In this document: positions 1-12,003 of the stretch, in pieces
Layout of the letters: each line of letters starts with the position of its first letter
Position numbering within the stretch: position 1 is the first letter of the stretch
Assembly: GCA_029204225.1 (NCBI GenBank)
Contig: CM055093.1
Coordinates: 35,474,525-35,538,524, forward strand
DNA length: 64,000 nucleotides
Direction: 5' to 3'
Source: Diphasiastrum complanatum
Lineage: Eukaryota > Streptophyta > Lycopodiopsida > Lycopodiales > Lycopodiaceae
Notes under the pieces: model-generated
The model's input: only the letters and a program-made list of their open reading frames with translations
Databases searched by the model: none
What the model was told of the DNA's origin: nothing
Translations under genes and position numbers: made by a program

Positions 1-241
1 AGCTAAAAACAAGAATATTTGCATGTAAAGAGATGATGAAAATAAATGCTAGATAGAGCACAAGCAAGTGGCATTAAAATAACAAGTGCACCTAATTCAT
101 TGTGGATATTTGACTCTTGATCGACCAAAGTGGATACTAATTCAAATCATAGGGACTTGAATCTAGATGATCAAGGATGGAATAAATTGGGGACCTTGAA
201 TGAGGTAATCAAGGAGACTTGGCACAATGTGTGTGTGTGTG
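1..241. other. Left flank of the gypsy insertion, no gene
   Basis: AT-rich sequence without a supportable reading frame. It ends in a short (GT)n run at about 229-241, which directly abuts the left LTR of the gypsy element. The other side of that element also starts with GT repeats, so this run is probably half of the original target site. Confidence 0.6.
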
Positions 242-892
242 TGTCAGACTCCCACTTTGATCTTCTCTTCAAACCTTGCTAATTTCCTGCACATACAAGC
301 ATCAAATTACTTCTAACACAAGATGGAGCTGGCTGCCTTGTCTCCTCCCAGCCTTTGCTGCATAGATTATGATGAGGAATGCCTCCCTCTAGGCTCACTT
401 ATCCAAAATCCTCAAGCACCCCTTGACCTTGACCCTTCCTAAATCTAGACACATGGCCAATTCCATGCACAGTCGACACTTGCCACTTGGCAATACCCTA
501 GCACATAGGCAAGTGAGTAGCCTGACATGTGTCACTCATCCATTGGACCAAATGTCCCAATGGGCATGTGACACGTGTCATGTTTGACCGGTCAACCCTA
601 ACATGTGTCACTCATTCACTGGACCAAGTGTCCTAGTGAGCATATGTCATGTTGACTAGTCAACTCTCCTACTTTTTAGGAGGTCAGTCCAGCCACTCCA
701 AATTAATGACCCAGTGCCCTATACCCAAGCAACATGCGACTCTGAGGCTCAGAAACAACATTAACAACTTTATTTACATTTCTGTTACAAAGGTCACCAT
801 AGGCCGGTGACTTAGCCATTTCTGTATTTACAAGAAGTACATCTATAAGTAAAAACAGTAAACAACCGAGACAGGGAGTAAAAGCTGTAACA
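242..892 (-). repeat. 3' LTR of the gypsy chromovirus
   Basis: Pairs with 5441-5960. On the plus strand it begins TGTCAGACTC and ends CTGTAACA, giving TG...CA termini. It holds about 140 bases (roughly 708-848) that are missing from the 5' LTR. Two diverged copies of a segment of about 65 bases lie in tandem (roughly 518-660). Each carries an ACATGTGTCACTCAT-like core, and the first carries a CACGTG palindrome. Such U3 duplications often hold promoter elements, but no function is shown here. Confidence 0.9.
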
Positions 893-908
893 TCCCTTCC
901 CCCCTCAG
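893..908 (-). promoter_or_regulatory. Polypurine tract of the gypsy element
   Basis: On the minus strand a purine run (GAGGGGGGAAGGGA) directly precedes the TGTTACAG start of the 3' LTR. This is the expected position and composition of the plus-strand primer used in reverse transcription. Confidence 0.8.
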
Positions 909-1035
909 GTAACATCGTCCATGATGGCAAAGCTAGGGTATTGTGCACACAGACTGTGCGCGGTCTCCCAGGTAGCATCAGAAAGAGGCCTGCCATGCCA
1001 AGCGACCAAGTACTCACGGATCAGACGGTTGCATA
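899..1035 (-). pseudogene. Chromodomain at the end of the gypsy polyprotein
   Basis: This frame is offset from the integrase frame. It reads VLDRRERNLCNRLIREYL, then VAWHGRPLSDATWE, close to the usual chromodomain pattern of an aromatic strand, a W-x-G turn and a terminal TWE. In chromoviruses this domain binds modified histone H3 and steers integration into heterochromatin. A frameshift near 1055-1070 cuts it off from the integrase, and a stop lies just before the polypurine tract. Confidence 0.75.
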
Positions 1036-2273
1036 AATTCCTCTCCCGCCTATCCAATACCCTCGCTAGCCCATGGGTTATCACCGTTATGTAAAACCCG
1101 TTTCAATCTAGAAACATGAAATACAGGATGCACTTTACAAGTCTTAGGAAAATCTAACTTATAAGAAACATCACTGATTCTTTTAACAATTTTCCAGGGT
1201 CCACAATAACGTGGGGACAACTTGTAACATTTGCCCATCTTAAGGGTCTTAGAGTCCTTGGGTACTTGGAAAAACACCATGTCTCCTACCACAAACTCTC
1301 TAGGCGTGCGATGCTGATCAGCATATGACTTTGCTCGATCCATCGCTTGCCTAATATTAACCTTCGCTAACTCAAGCATTTCATTCATTTGAGTTAGAAA
1401 ATTAGCCACACTAGGCACTCTATGAGGAATTCCTACCGTAATAGCTGGCCTAAATCCATAGTTAAGCTCGAAAGGACTCATCTTAGTACTCACATTTTTC
1501 TTGTCATTGTAAGCAAACTCCAACAATGGCAAGTACTTCTCCCACTGAGTTTGCTTATCCCGAACAAATGCCCAAAGCATATACTCTAAGGTTTGGTTGA
1601 CTCTCTCAGTTTGGCCATCCATTTCAGGATGCTTGGTACTGCTCATTCTCAATTGGACTTCAAGTTTGGCCATAACTGCAGTCCAAAAGTTTCCAGTGAA
1701 TCGAGTATCCCTGTCAGACACTATGGATAATGGTAATCCATGAAGTTTGAACACATGCTCGATAAACAAATTAGCTACTCCAGCCGCATCAATCTTTTTA
1801 CGTGTTGGAATAAAATGAGCCATTTTTGTGAGTCTGTCAATTACGACCAAGATAGAATCATGCTGCAACTGCGTGTGAGGCAAGTTGGTGACAAAATCCA
1901 TGAAGATACTCTCCCATGTTCCTTCTGGCATAGGTAGTGGGTGTAAAACTCCATAAGGTTTAATCCTTTCAGCTTTAGTGACTTGGCACTTCAAACAATG
2001 CGTCACGTAATGGTAAGCATCTTTTTTAAGCTTAGGCCACTAGAAGTTACGTAAGATCAACTCATAGGTCTTATCCACACCAGGAGGACCTGCATTAGGG
2101 CTATCATGACATAAATGGACAATCTTCCTACGCAGCTCCTCACAAGCTGGAATGAGAAGTTTGCCATTTCTCTTGATCATACCATCTTTTATGGTATATT
2201 TAAGGTAAGTGCGAGTCAAGAGACCAAAACTCTCATCCTGAGATTCTACCTGCGCAAGATTTGCCTCCCTCAC
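1036..2273 (-). pseudogene. Gypsy integrase (zinc-binding, core, C-terminal)
   Basis: The N-terminal part (2273-2040) ends in CHDSPNAGPPGVDKTY, the end of an HHCC zinc-binding domain. The core (2006-1050, 318 aa) has the DDE triad: D in MDFVTNL, D in IVSDRDTRF and E in GQTERVNQ. The C-terminal part carries the GPWKIVKRI and VHPVFHVSRLK signatures that precede the chromodomain. Integrase inserts the element cDNA into chromosomes. A stop or frameshift near 2010-2040 separates the zinc domain from the core, so no full enzyme could be made. Confidence 0.9.
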
Positions 2274-2428
2274 AATTCCTTGACAATGAGGATCCTCTTG
2301 CTGAGCCTGTCTAATCTCAGCAGATCATTTTCTATGACCACAAAAAACATCTGATACATTATCCGAGATAATGCATTAGCCACACGATTTTCGGCACCCT
2401 TCTTGTATTGAATCTCCATGTGAAATTC

Positions 2429-3537
2429 CTACATCAACTCAGCCCACCTAGCTTGCCACCCTCTTAGGTCCGGCTGGTTGCAGAAATATCTCAAAGTGTT
2501 ATGGTCGGTGTACACATAGAATTCTGCACCATACAAATAATGCCTCCATGCCTTCAAAGCATGGATAATGGCAAACGACTCTTTCTCATGACGTGGATAA
2601 TTCTTCTGTGCAGGGTTGAGCTTCTTGCTTTCAAAGGCCACATGCCTACCTCTTGCATCAAAACTGCCCCAACGGCAATGTCACTTGCATCCGTTTCTAT
2701 GATAAATTTTTTTTGAGGGTCAACAATTTTTAAAGTGACAAAGTCAGCCACAACTTGTTTCAAAGCATCGAAACTTTGCTGCTGAGCTTCTGTCCTCTCT
2801 TTTCATTTATTTTTCTATAACATATCGGTCAATGGTGCAGCTACATGTGAATAATTCTTCACACCTTTACGATAAAACACAGCCAACCCTAGAAAGCTTC
2901 TTAGTGTCGTCAAGTTTGTAGGAACAGGCCAGGCAAGAAGAACAACAACTTTCTGCGGATCCGGTTTTATTCCATCTGCTGACACTGTAAAACCCAAATA
3001 TGTTATTTTCTCTTTAAACAATTCACTTTTTTTATCATTAGCGAACAATGTATTTTCCCTCAAAGTTGATAACACAGTTCTTAGGTGATTAACATGCATA
3101 GCATCACCACAACTGTAAACAAGTATCTCATCAACAAAATTAACCACAAACTTGCCCATAAACGGTCTAAGGACATCGTTCATTAACATCATAAATGTTG
3201 CAGGGGTGTTAGTCAATCCAAAGGGCATAACTAAAAATTCATAGTGTCCAAAATGAGTCTGGAAGGCAGTTTTATGCACATCCTCTTCTCGAACTCTCAC
3301 CTGGTGGTAACCACTCTTTAGGTCAATTTTGCTAAACACTATAGCACCATGGAGGGCATCCAAAAAATCATCTATACGTGGCATAGGATATCGATGCTTA
3401 ACAGTAATCTTGTTCAAGCCTTGATAGTCCACACACATTCTCCAAGACCCATCCTTCTTTTCTACCAAAATGATCGGAGAGGCAAAGGGGGAGAAGCTAG
3501 GTCTTACTTGCCCCTTGGCAAGATAGTCCTTAATCAT
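2429..3537 (-). pseudogene. Gypsy reverse transcriptase and RNase H
   Basis: The reverse transcriptase (3537-2815) shows the usual motifs: PIILVEKKDGSWRMCVDY, KHRYPMPRIDD, FSKIDLKSGYHQ and FLVMPFGLTNTPATF. The catalytic F/Y-x-DD box reads FVDEILVYS (about 3113-3143), so the second aspartate is glutamate. That change is expected to abolish or strongly reduce polymerisation. RNase H follows in two shifted pieces: one with IIETDASDIAVGAVL (2763-2554) and one with YTDHNTLRYF (2641-2429). Confidence 0.9.
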
Positions 3538-3560
3538 GCTTCTGACCTCTTCCTCCTCTT

Positions 3561-3952
3561 TCAGACTGGAGGCATATCAAGCTCTCCATGCAGGGAGTGA
3601 ATCCTACCATCATGCTGGAACTCATACACATGAGTATCCCAAGCGATGTAGGGTTTCTTAGCCACATGCCAACAAATTCCAAGCACCACATCAAAGCGAG
3701 CCAAACGGGTAATCTCAAAATCTAACTCCTCAGTATAGCTCTGAATGGTTAGAGGCATACCGGCATCCCACACTTCCGCACCCTTTCCATCAACCATTTC
3801 GAGAGTGTTTTTAGGTACAGGGATGGTTGTGTGCTCACTCTCAACCGTTTAATCAAAGCGGAGTTAATGACGTTATGTGAGGACCCAGTGTCAAATAGAA
3901 TCAAAACATCTCTACAGCCAAAGCAAAGGTTCTCTTTATTTGCCCGCTCCAA
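3561..3952 (-). pseudogene. Gypsy aspartic protease and linker
   Basis: The first frame (3952-3749) has the retroviral-type protease active site LFDTGSSHNVI. The second frame (3797-3561) continues with LARFDVVLGICWHVAKKP, matching the downstream protease-to-RT linker of gypsy elements. The two overlap out of frame, so a frameshift lies near 3750-3800. The protease would cut the Gag-Pol precursor inside the particle. Confidence 0.8.
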
Positions 3953-4057
3953 GTCCTACGGCAATAGCGTAGAAAACCGCTGCCCCCCTTGGGCATTGGA
4001 TGTCCCATACCGCCCTTTGCCTTTTGAGGCGCCCACACCTTTACTCTTTTTTGCACT

Positions 4058-4768
4058 CTAAATTTGCTCTTGTGAGGATTGACTCTTCAATTTTTTAAAC
4101 TTTCTTTTCCCCCGAGGTTGAAACCCTCCTGAAGTAGTTGTCTCAGACTCCTTGGCCTTTTTTCCATCTTCGTAATATAGGACCATCTGCAAAGCCCTGT
4201 GGAGGCTTAGAACCTGCTCCTTCCTTACAAAAGGCCGAAGGCTTTCACACAAGCCCTCCACAAATTGAAACACTTGTAAAAACATCGGCCCCTCCGCAAG
4301 TATCCGCATCAGTGCTTCTTTGTACTTGTCCGCATATTCTTGTACGGACGCATTGCCTTGTTTGACTTCACCAGTGTTGTGCCGTCTCTTGCAAGCGATA
4401 TGTGGCTTCTGCAATCTTCTGTTCATCATCATCAATACCACACATCTGAAAGCCTTTTTCTACTTCTGAATCCAATTCTCGACTGCATCGGTGTTGCGTA
4501 CTGCAACTGCTCCTGTGTATTTTGGCGGTTTCAAATCTTTAATTGTGGGAAATTTCCGCATCTTTGATGGTTGTTCAGCTTTTTTCTCAACTGTCACAGG
4601 CTCAACGACTACCATAGCCATTCCACTAACCCTTTCAGGTTCCTGTGGAGATTTAGCCGTCTTTAGTTGGTCGAGAATTTGTTGTAAAATCACCTCCATG
4701 GCCTCCACCTTGGTTGCCACTTCTTCGATTCTTAAGATTTCTGTGCTTGCACCTTCTAATGGATCCAT
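4058..4768 (-). pseudogene. Gypsy gag (capsid)
   Basis: Starts at the ATG reading MDPLEGASTEILRIEE on the minus strand and continues in two frames. It includes the capsid signature VQEYADKYKEALMRI, a LCESLRPFV segment and a basic tail (QPRGKRKFKKLK). No clear zinc knuckle is left. A break near 4441-4460 separates the N-terminal coiled-coil-like part from the capsid part. Gag would build the virus-like particle. Confidence 0.8.
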
Positions 4769-5426
4769 ATTTGCAATGTTGGAGGCTATCCACTTGTTTA
4801 GAAGTTGAAATTACCGGCAAAAATGAGTTTACAGCTCTCAAAACCCTTTTTTCCTTGTATTTTGGCCCAAAAATCAGAACAACTTTGGAATACTATAACT
4901 TTTTTGTGACTTGGACTTTTTCTAAGCGGTCAATTTGTAGTAGGTCGCCCTCCTTCTGGCTTTCCAATGAACCTTTAACAATCCGGTTTAGGCTAGGATT
5001 GCCCAATCATCAAGCAATTTCTTCTTAGCTGGTTTTGCACCTATGTATGAGAACTAAATTTTGAAAAAACACCATAGGGCTCCGTTTTCTTTGCTATAAA
5101 TTGCATACAACAGTGCTTAAGGTCTGCCTAGAAGACTCCCAAAATTTGAGGATGATCCAAGAACCGAGCGGAAAGTTACGAAGAAAAAACTCTTCAGCTT
5201 GCCAACGCCCACCAACTAAAAGAAAATTCTCAAAATTGCTTGGATTTCGTTGCTGGGGTTGGTTTCTATGACTAATCTATTGTGCCTTAGCAATAGGAAC
5301 AATTTGCAATAGATCCCATAGCCATCTGAGCACTCAATCAAAAGTTATGAGCAAAAAACTCCCCTTTCTCTCTCAAGAACGTTTTTGTTTTTTGCTGTCC
5401 CAAGCTTCCAAAACTTGCAAACCCTT
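4769..5426 (-). other. Untranslated leader of the gypsy element
   Basis: Lies between the primer binding site and the gag start. No conserved protein motif was found in any frame. Its position fits the RNA leader, which normally holds packaging and dimerisation signals, but none can be pointed to. Confidence 0.6.
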
Positions 5427-5438
5427 GCTCTGTTACCA
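5427..5438 (-). promoter_or_regulatory. Primer binding site (initiator tRNA-Met)
   Basis: The minus strand reads TGGTAACAGAGC two bases inside the 5' LTR. It differs by one base from TGGTATCAGAGC, the complement of the 3' end of plant initiator tRNA-Met. Confidence 0.85.
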
Positions 5439-5440
5439 AA

Positions 5441-6112
<672 letters not shown>

Positions 6113-6239
6113 AAACCAATAGGAGCTAGAGGTGCTAGCTGACCTGGTAGGTGTCAATTTTGCCATCTTCTTGAAGAGTGAGCTTGCATTAGAGAGGAGA
6201 GAACTCATACGGGAATGATCCAAGAGACATAATTTTGTA

Positions 6240-6737
6240 TGACTTATTACTATCCCTGTCCGTACAGCAGCAATAAAGTACAGTACGTCCCACATGTGGA
6301 TCCAAGATCTACCAAGAAATCAACATTCTACACATAGAAAACCAAGATATCAAGAAAGAAACACATGAGATGGACATAGAAACACAAGAGATGAATTCTC
6401 CACAATGAAAGAAACTTTGAGGATTATTTCTCCACGCAGGTACATAGTATTTATAGCTTCCAAAATTTCATTTGGCCACTTGCTCCAAGCTTGACCTAAT
6501 CTAGAAACTTTTAGATACCTCATCAAAAACTTAATTTTTAGTGACTAGATGCAATGTATCTATATTAGTCAATTAGAATGGGTCTAAATCCGACCTCATC
6601 CAGTTATATACTTGTCAAAAATAGTAAATCCACTATTTAGGCCCTTATTGACAAATATGAAACTATCTCTAAGTTGAGATTTCGTTGGCCTCCAAAAATG
6701 CCAATAAACCAACAAGACTAGTTGACAATTTTTCACA
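6240..6737 (-). repeat. 3' LTR (family A, diverged)
   Basis: On the minus strand it starts TGTGAAAAATTGTCAACTAG after a polypurine tract. It resembles the 57-kb LTR, which starts TGTGAAAGATTCAACTAG. It shares the GGATCCACA and GTACGGACAG landmarks near its end and has a TATA-like CTATAAATAC near 6450. The left boundary (about 6240) is approximate. Confidence 0.65.
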
Positions 6738-6759
6738 CTCCCTCTTTAACTAGTTTTAC

Positions 6760-7585
6760 CACACAACTTTGATCCATCTTAAGAATAATCTCCATCCTAA
6801 GTATAGACCTCCTTTCTATGGTTTTATAGCTACTTCCATAATTGATATTGAGAATAGTGTCCAAATTGGATGTTTCACTATTTCTTAGAGCAATTTTACA
6901 CATCAAGATGTAACTAGAACATGAAGAACCAAATAGAATGTAAATGCAATGATTCCTCCATGCTTCAAACTTTAAACTCTCTGAAAAATAACAGTAACCA
7001 AACAATAAATGCTAGCTATCATCCAATGCTTGCATGTCTCCTCCATTTTTTTCCTTCCTTGATATGTCATCACCACGAAAATCAATGAATGAGCCTCCAT
7101 CTCCATCTTGCCATAAGATATCATCAACAATTGATGACTTGATCATAAATGAGTGATATAATGAGCCTCCAATAGCTTCATTTCCATCAGCAAAACTATC
7201 CAAGAATTCTAGTACAACTCCAATAACAAGATAGTGCAAGACAATGTAGCTAGTTTCACCATATCTTGACAATTTGCACACATTCACATGAAATAGCTCA
7301 AATATGAGACAAAACAAGTAAAGTAAACTTGAACAACACTTCCTTGCTGCTCTCTTGACCTTACTTGTGACTTCAATAGCCCTAGAAAATAGATCCAAAG
7401 TATCTTTGCCACTTGACTTCCCTTTGATGCTCTTGAGTAGCTCCAATTTGCCAGGCTTTCCTTTTGTGTAGGTGAAGCTATTTGAGATCAACCTCTTGAT
7501 CTTCCACTTGACCATCAAAGCCATTGAACAAAAAAAAAATTCAGATTCATTAGTTGCATCCATTCCACGAAAACCACCATCCACT
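6760..7585 (-). other. Non-RT replacement block, copy 1
   Basis: This block lies where reverse transcriptase and RNase H should be. Two open frames cross it (190 aa and 90 aa) but carry no RT motif. Segments such as CKLSRYGETSYI, NGNEAIGGSLYHS (read DGNEAIGGSLYHS here) and WRNHCIYILFGSSCSS match the translation of 60960-61560 at both protein and DNA level. Here the block runs straight into the polypurine tract. In the 60-kb copy an RNase H remnant follows it. No known domain is recognised. Confidence 0.7.
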
Positions 7586-7589
7586 TACA

Positions 7590-7965
7590 TAACATTATCT
7601 AGACAAGAAGATGAATGAAAATATTTGAGTAAAGCAAAATGAGTCACTTCCACTTGCTTACCCTTCTCATCATATGCCAAGCCTAGATGGCTTTTGTCTT
7701 TACCTTGAGGATCTTCTTAGAACTTGACTTGGAGAATCATATGCACCATCACCATCCAAAGAACCATCTTCATCACCATAAAAAATGTTAGATTGATCAG
7801 CATCAACAACATCAAGCTTATCCACATTCTCCTCTTCAAAGACAACATACTTAGAAATGTGAACTTTTTTTTATTTAGGAATGTAAACCCTATAAGCTTT
7901 CCTTACTTCACTATAGCCAACAAAGATTCCTTTCAAGAATCCAAAGATGAGTTGACATAGCAAGT
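7590..7965 (-). pseudogene. Copia integrase C-terminal tail
   Basis: Read on the minus strand with frame changes it gives GIFVGYSEVRKAYRVYIP, the conserved copia integrase tail, then an acidic linker (EEENVDKLDVVDADQ) and LRRSSR. These match 60230-60510 of the 57-63 kb element. The catalytic core is missing; the fragment is cut at the junction with the LTR-B unit. Confidence 0.75.
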
Positions 7966-7975
7966 ACTACCAAAG

Positions 7976-9091
<1,116 letters not shown>

Positions 9092-9106
9092 GATGATAGT
9101 GTCTAG

Positions 9107-9830
9107 GATTTTCTGGGAAAAATACCTCGCAGACTAGTATGCACTTGTATCTCAGTCAGATTCAGCTGCTCACCAAGCTGCAAAAGTTAATTCCCAAGGA
9201 AACTCAAAAAATCTTGAAAAAACTGCATTTTTTTGGGTTTTTATTGTAAAATTTTAGGATTTTCTGGGAACAAACCCTCGCAGACTGATATGCACTTGTA
9301 TCTCAGTCAGATTCAGCTGCTCACCAAGTTGCAATAGTTACTTCCCAAGGAAACTCAAACAATCTTGAAAAACCTGCATTTTTTTGGGGTTTTTTGGCCA
9401 AAAATTTTGAGATTTTCTGGGAACTAATCTTTGCAGGCTGGTATGTGCTTGTATCTGAATCAGATCCACTTGCTTACCAAGCTGTGAGAGTTACTTCCTA
9501 GGAAAACTCAAAAATTTGCTGTCTGGGAAGGTTCTAGGCCACTTTTTGCTCTTGGAAACTTTCACAGGGGCACTTTTTGGGATCTAATTCTCGCAGACTT
9601 CTCTGTGTCCTTGTCTCAGTGAGATGGAACTTCAAAGAGCTCTGCGAAGGTTACTTTCCAAGGAAACTCAAAAATTTGTCGAAGGTTCTAGGCCATTTTT
9701 TGCTCTTGGGAACCTTCACAGGGACAATTTTTTTAGAATCTAACTCTCGCAGACTTCTCTGTGTCTTTGTCTCAGTGAGATGGAACTTCAAAGAGCTCTG
9801 CAAAGGTTAGTTTTGAGTTTTGAAATTTTT
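9107..9830. repeat. Five tandem repeats of about 155 bp
   Basis: Units start near 9107, 9252, 9408, 9578 and 9734. Each carries a TCTGGGAAC/ATCTAACTCTCGCAGACT start, a TTGTATCTCAGTCAGAT core and a TTACTTCCCAAGGAAACTCAAA end. Neighbouring units are more alike than distant ones: the first pair resemble each other and the last pair resemble each other. A further diverged unit is at about 12780-12920. No coding frame is conserved across units. Confidence 0.85.
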
Positions 9831-10539
9831 TTGATTTTTACAAAGGATTTTTAAATTTTTTTTGGATTTTTCTCTTTTTTTTCAAAATCTATTCGGAAGT
9901 AACCTTCACACGCTTCTATGCAGGTCTGGGATAATACCCTGGAGCTGCTGCAGTCATGCAAAGGTTAGTTCTTGCTGGTTTTTGAGAAATCAAAATCTGA
10001 TGGGATTTTGGCTCTGTTTTTTTCTCCAAAACCAAATTTTGAGTTTTTTTTTTTTTTTTTTCTGATTTTTGTAGATTTTATGGATTAACTAACACTACTG
10101 ACACTATTCTACCCTTAAAATTCGATTTTTTTGATGAAAAAGAATGATGAGAGAGAAGAAAGAGAGAGATAAAGGAAAAGAGGAAGAGAGTGAGAAATCT
10201 ATGCGATGAAACGAGTGTGCGGTGCTCCCCGACAACGACGCCACTATTGTGTCGTCGATGTAGCATAGGGCTCCGTCGCTGGGAGCGGCAACCTCGCCTT
10301 TACCTGCATAGCAAGAAGAGAGAGGGAGAGGAGAGAGAGGAGAAAGAGAGTGGAGAGATGGAGAGAGAGAACGCCTAGGTTGAGAAAGGTTTTGGGGGCT
10401 CAAGCGCCTACCCAAAGCTATTCTATCCCAACGTAGGGAGAGAGGGAGAAGAGAGAGGGAGAAGAGAGAGAGAGAGAGGAGAAAGAGACATATAGGGATA
10501 TGGAGAAACCAAGAGAGTTTTATTAGAATGAGATGGAAG
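9831..10539. other. T-rich then GA-rich DNA, no gene
   Basis: A poly-T run lies at about 10038-10058, followed by imperfect GA-rich sequence (10140-10490). The long minus-strand frames here are low-complexity Ser/Leu shadows of CT repeats. The only structured part is the module at 10251-10318, annotated separately. Confidence 0.7.
10251..10318. repeat. GA-flanking module, copy 1
   Basis: This stretch of about 68 bases begins GTCGTCGATGTAGCATAG and ends CCTGCATAGCAAGAAGAG. It recurs at 49881-49946 with a handful of changes, also directly followed by a GA tract in the same orientation. It is unusually GC-rich for its surroundings. On the minus strand it contains TGCAGGTAAAG, which looks like a splice donor context. 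Confidence 0.8.
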
Positions 10540-11102
10540 ATGATACAATACAAAGAAAATGGCTCTTATAGAATTTAGAGATGAGCTTCCTTCACTCTCA
10601 TTGGCCACTTCATTGGGGCAAGGATTCTAATCCAAGCCTTTAAAATAAACACAACTTCAATCTATTGGTACTAAGAAAGCACAAGGGCCGCACATGATTC
10701 ATGTGAGTTTTAAGTTGGACCCTTTTAGCTTTTTTATTTGCAACTTGACTTAGGGCCTCTAATGTCATTTTAGAGTTTTAAGCCCCTAGTCTCTTATTTC
10801 TAGGAATTACAACTTGCTACTTGTGCTTGGTTGGGCTTACACGCGCCAGATGCCAGTGCCCTCGCACTTATTATCCTACTTACATTGTACTGTGGCGGGT
10901 CCCACTAGATAAGGCTTGGCCAACAGTATTTTATGTGGTGGGACCCACTTGTTTATTATTGTGTAGGAAATACCCACAACAGTCAATCTCCGTGTAAATC
11001 TGCAGACTGTAAAAGAACACGGAAAAATCCGCAGAACTGGATAAACAATGGATGCAGATTAAAACTGATTAGTCGATTAGTAAGAAGAAGACTAATCCGA
11101 CA
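10540..11102 (-). repeat. 3' LTR of a copia element, left end unresolved
   Basis: The minus strand starts TGTCGGATTAGTC right after a GAAGGGGGAG polypurine tract. The first 100 or so bases resemble the family-C LTR starts at 25770 and 29553 (ACTAATCGACTAATC landmark). A CTATAAGAGCC TATA-like site and an AATAAAAC signal occur further in. The end of the LTR is lost in the GA-rich region. Confidence 0.6.
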
Positions 11103-12003
11103 CTCCCCCTTCTTCTGAATCCTTGAATGCCTTGACCTTCAAACTTAGTTCTACACAGAATCTTCTGTGTGTATCCAAACTTAATGCTTCGGTAAAAATA
11201 TTGGCTGTCATATCTTGCGTTCTACAGTACTGCAATCTGACCTCTTCGTTGAGAACTTTGCTTCTAACGAACTGATACTTCAGTTCAATGTGCTTACCTC
11301 CTAGAATGAAATCTAGGGTTGGGTGATAAAGTGATGGCACTTTGATTATTACAAAATAATGTCGTCGGAGCATATTGATTCAGACCGATATCTAATAGTA
11401 AATTCCTCAGCCAAATTGCTTCATTTGTAGCTTGAGAGACTGCGATATACTCTGATTCAGTGGAAGATAGAGCTATCGAAGATTGCTTGCGATTGTTCCA
11501 GGAAACTGGATCGTTGTTGAGGAAGAATGTAAATCTGAAAGTAGATTTATGAGTGTCTACATATCCTACCCAACTTGCATCTGTGTAACCACTGGGTAAA
11601 TTGAGTTTGTTGTTGCCGACTGCTCCATAACAAATGCAAAAAATCCGTAGTAGCTCGAAGATATCTCATGACTCTGATAAGAGCCTTCCAATGTGTTACA
11701 CCAGGATTAGTCGTAAACTGACTAAGAGAGATGACTGCAAACGCTATGTCTGGCCTGGTACAGATCATGGCGTACATAAGAGATCCTATAATAGAATGGT
11801 AAGAATACTCACGCATCTACTGCTTCTCGTGAATTGTTTGGGGACACTGGTCCTTTGACAATTTGAGACCTGGTTCCATTGTGAGAGAGATAACTTGCAA
11901 TTAATCAGATTATATCTAACTAACATGTTGTAGATGTACCTCTGTTGTGTAATGTAAACCAACTTTTGTTTTCTATCTCTGTGAATTTGTATACCAAGGC
12001 AGA
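11103..12003 (-). pseudogene. Copia RT end and RNase H
   Basis: Minus strand: a reverse transcriptase tail (LGIQIHRDRKQKLVY near 11960), then [21 protein letters not shown] (11816-11547), then RNase H with [16 protein letters not shown] and ALSSTESEYIAVSQA, then the terminal IELKYQFVRSKVL and TANIFTEALS motifs ending at the polypurine tract. These are the last domains of a copia polyprotein. At least two frameshifts and a deletion break it. The same family supplies the fragments at 40545-41033 and 47092-47199. Confidence 0.85.

Larger units (their letters stand above)
6240..7975 (-). mobile_element. Copia-derived element lacking RT (3' part)
   Basis: Minus strand: an integrase tail (7965-7590), then about 830 bases with no reverse transcriptase motif, then a polypurine tract (AAAGAGGGAG) and a TGTGAAAAATTG LTR start at 6737. 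The middle block is homologous to 60655-61700 in the complete element at 56924-62988. The 5' part ends at 7975 against a family-B LTR, so gag, protease and most of integrase are missing. The left LTR end is unclear because homology to the 57-kb LTR fades near 6240. Confidence 0.75.

Noticed and set aside
703-1017. 104-aa minus-strand frame
   Set aside because: It overlaps the LTR and chromodomain in the wrong frame; the supported protein lies one frame over (REYLVAWHGRPLSDATWE).
10104-10553. 149-aa Leu/Ser-rich minus frame
   Set aside because: Low-complexity product of GA-rich DNA; no conserved domain and no start context.
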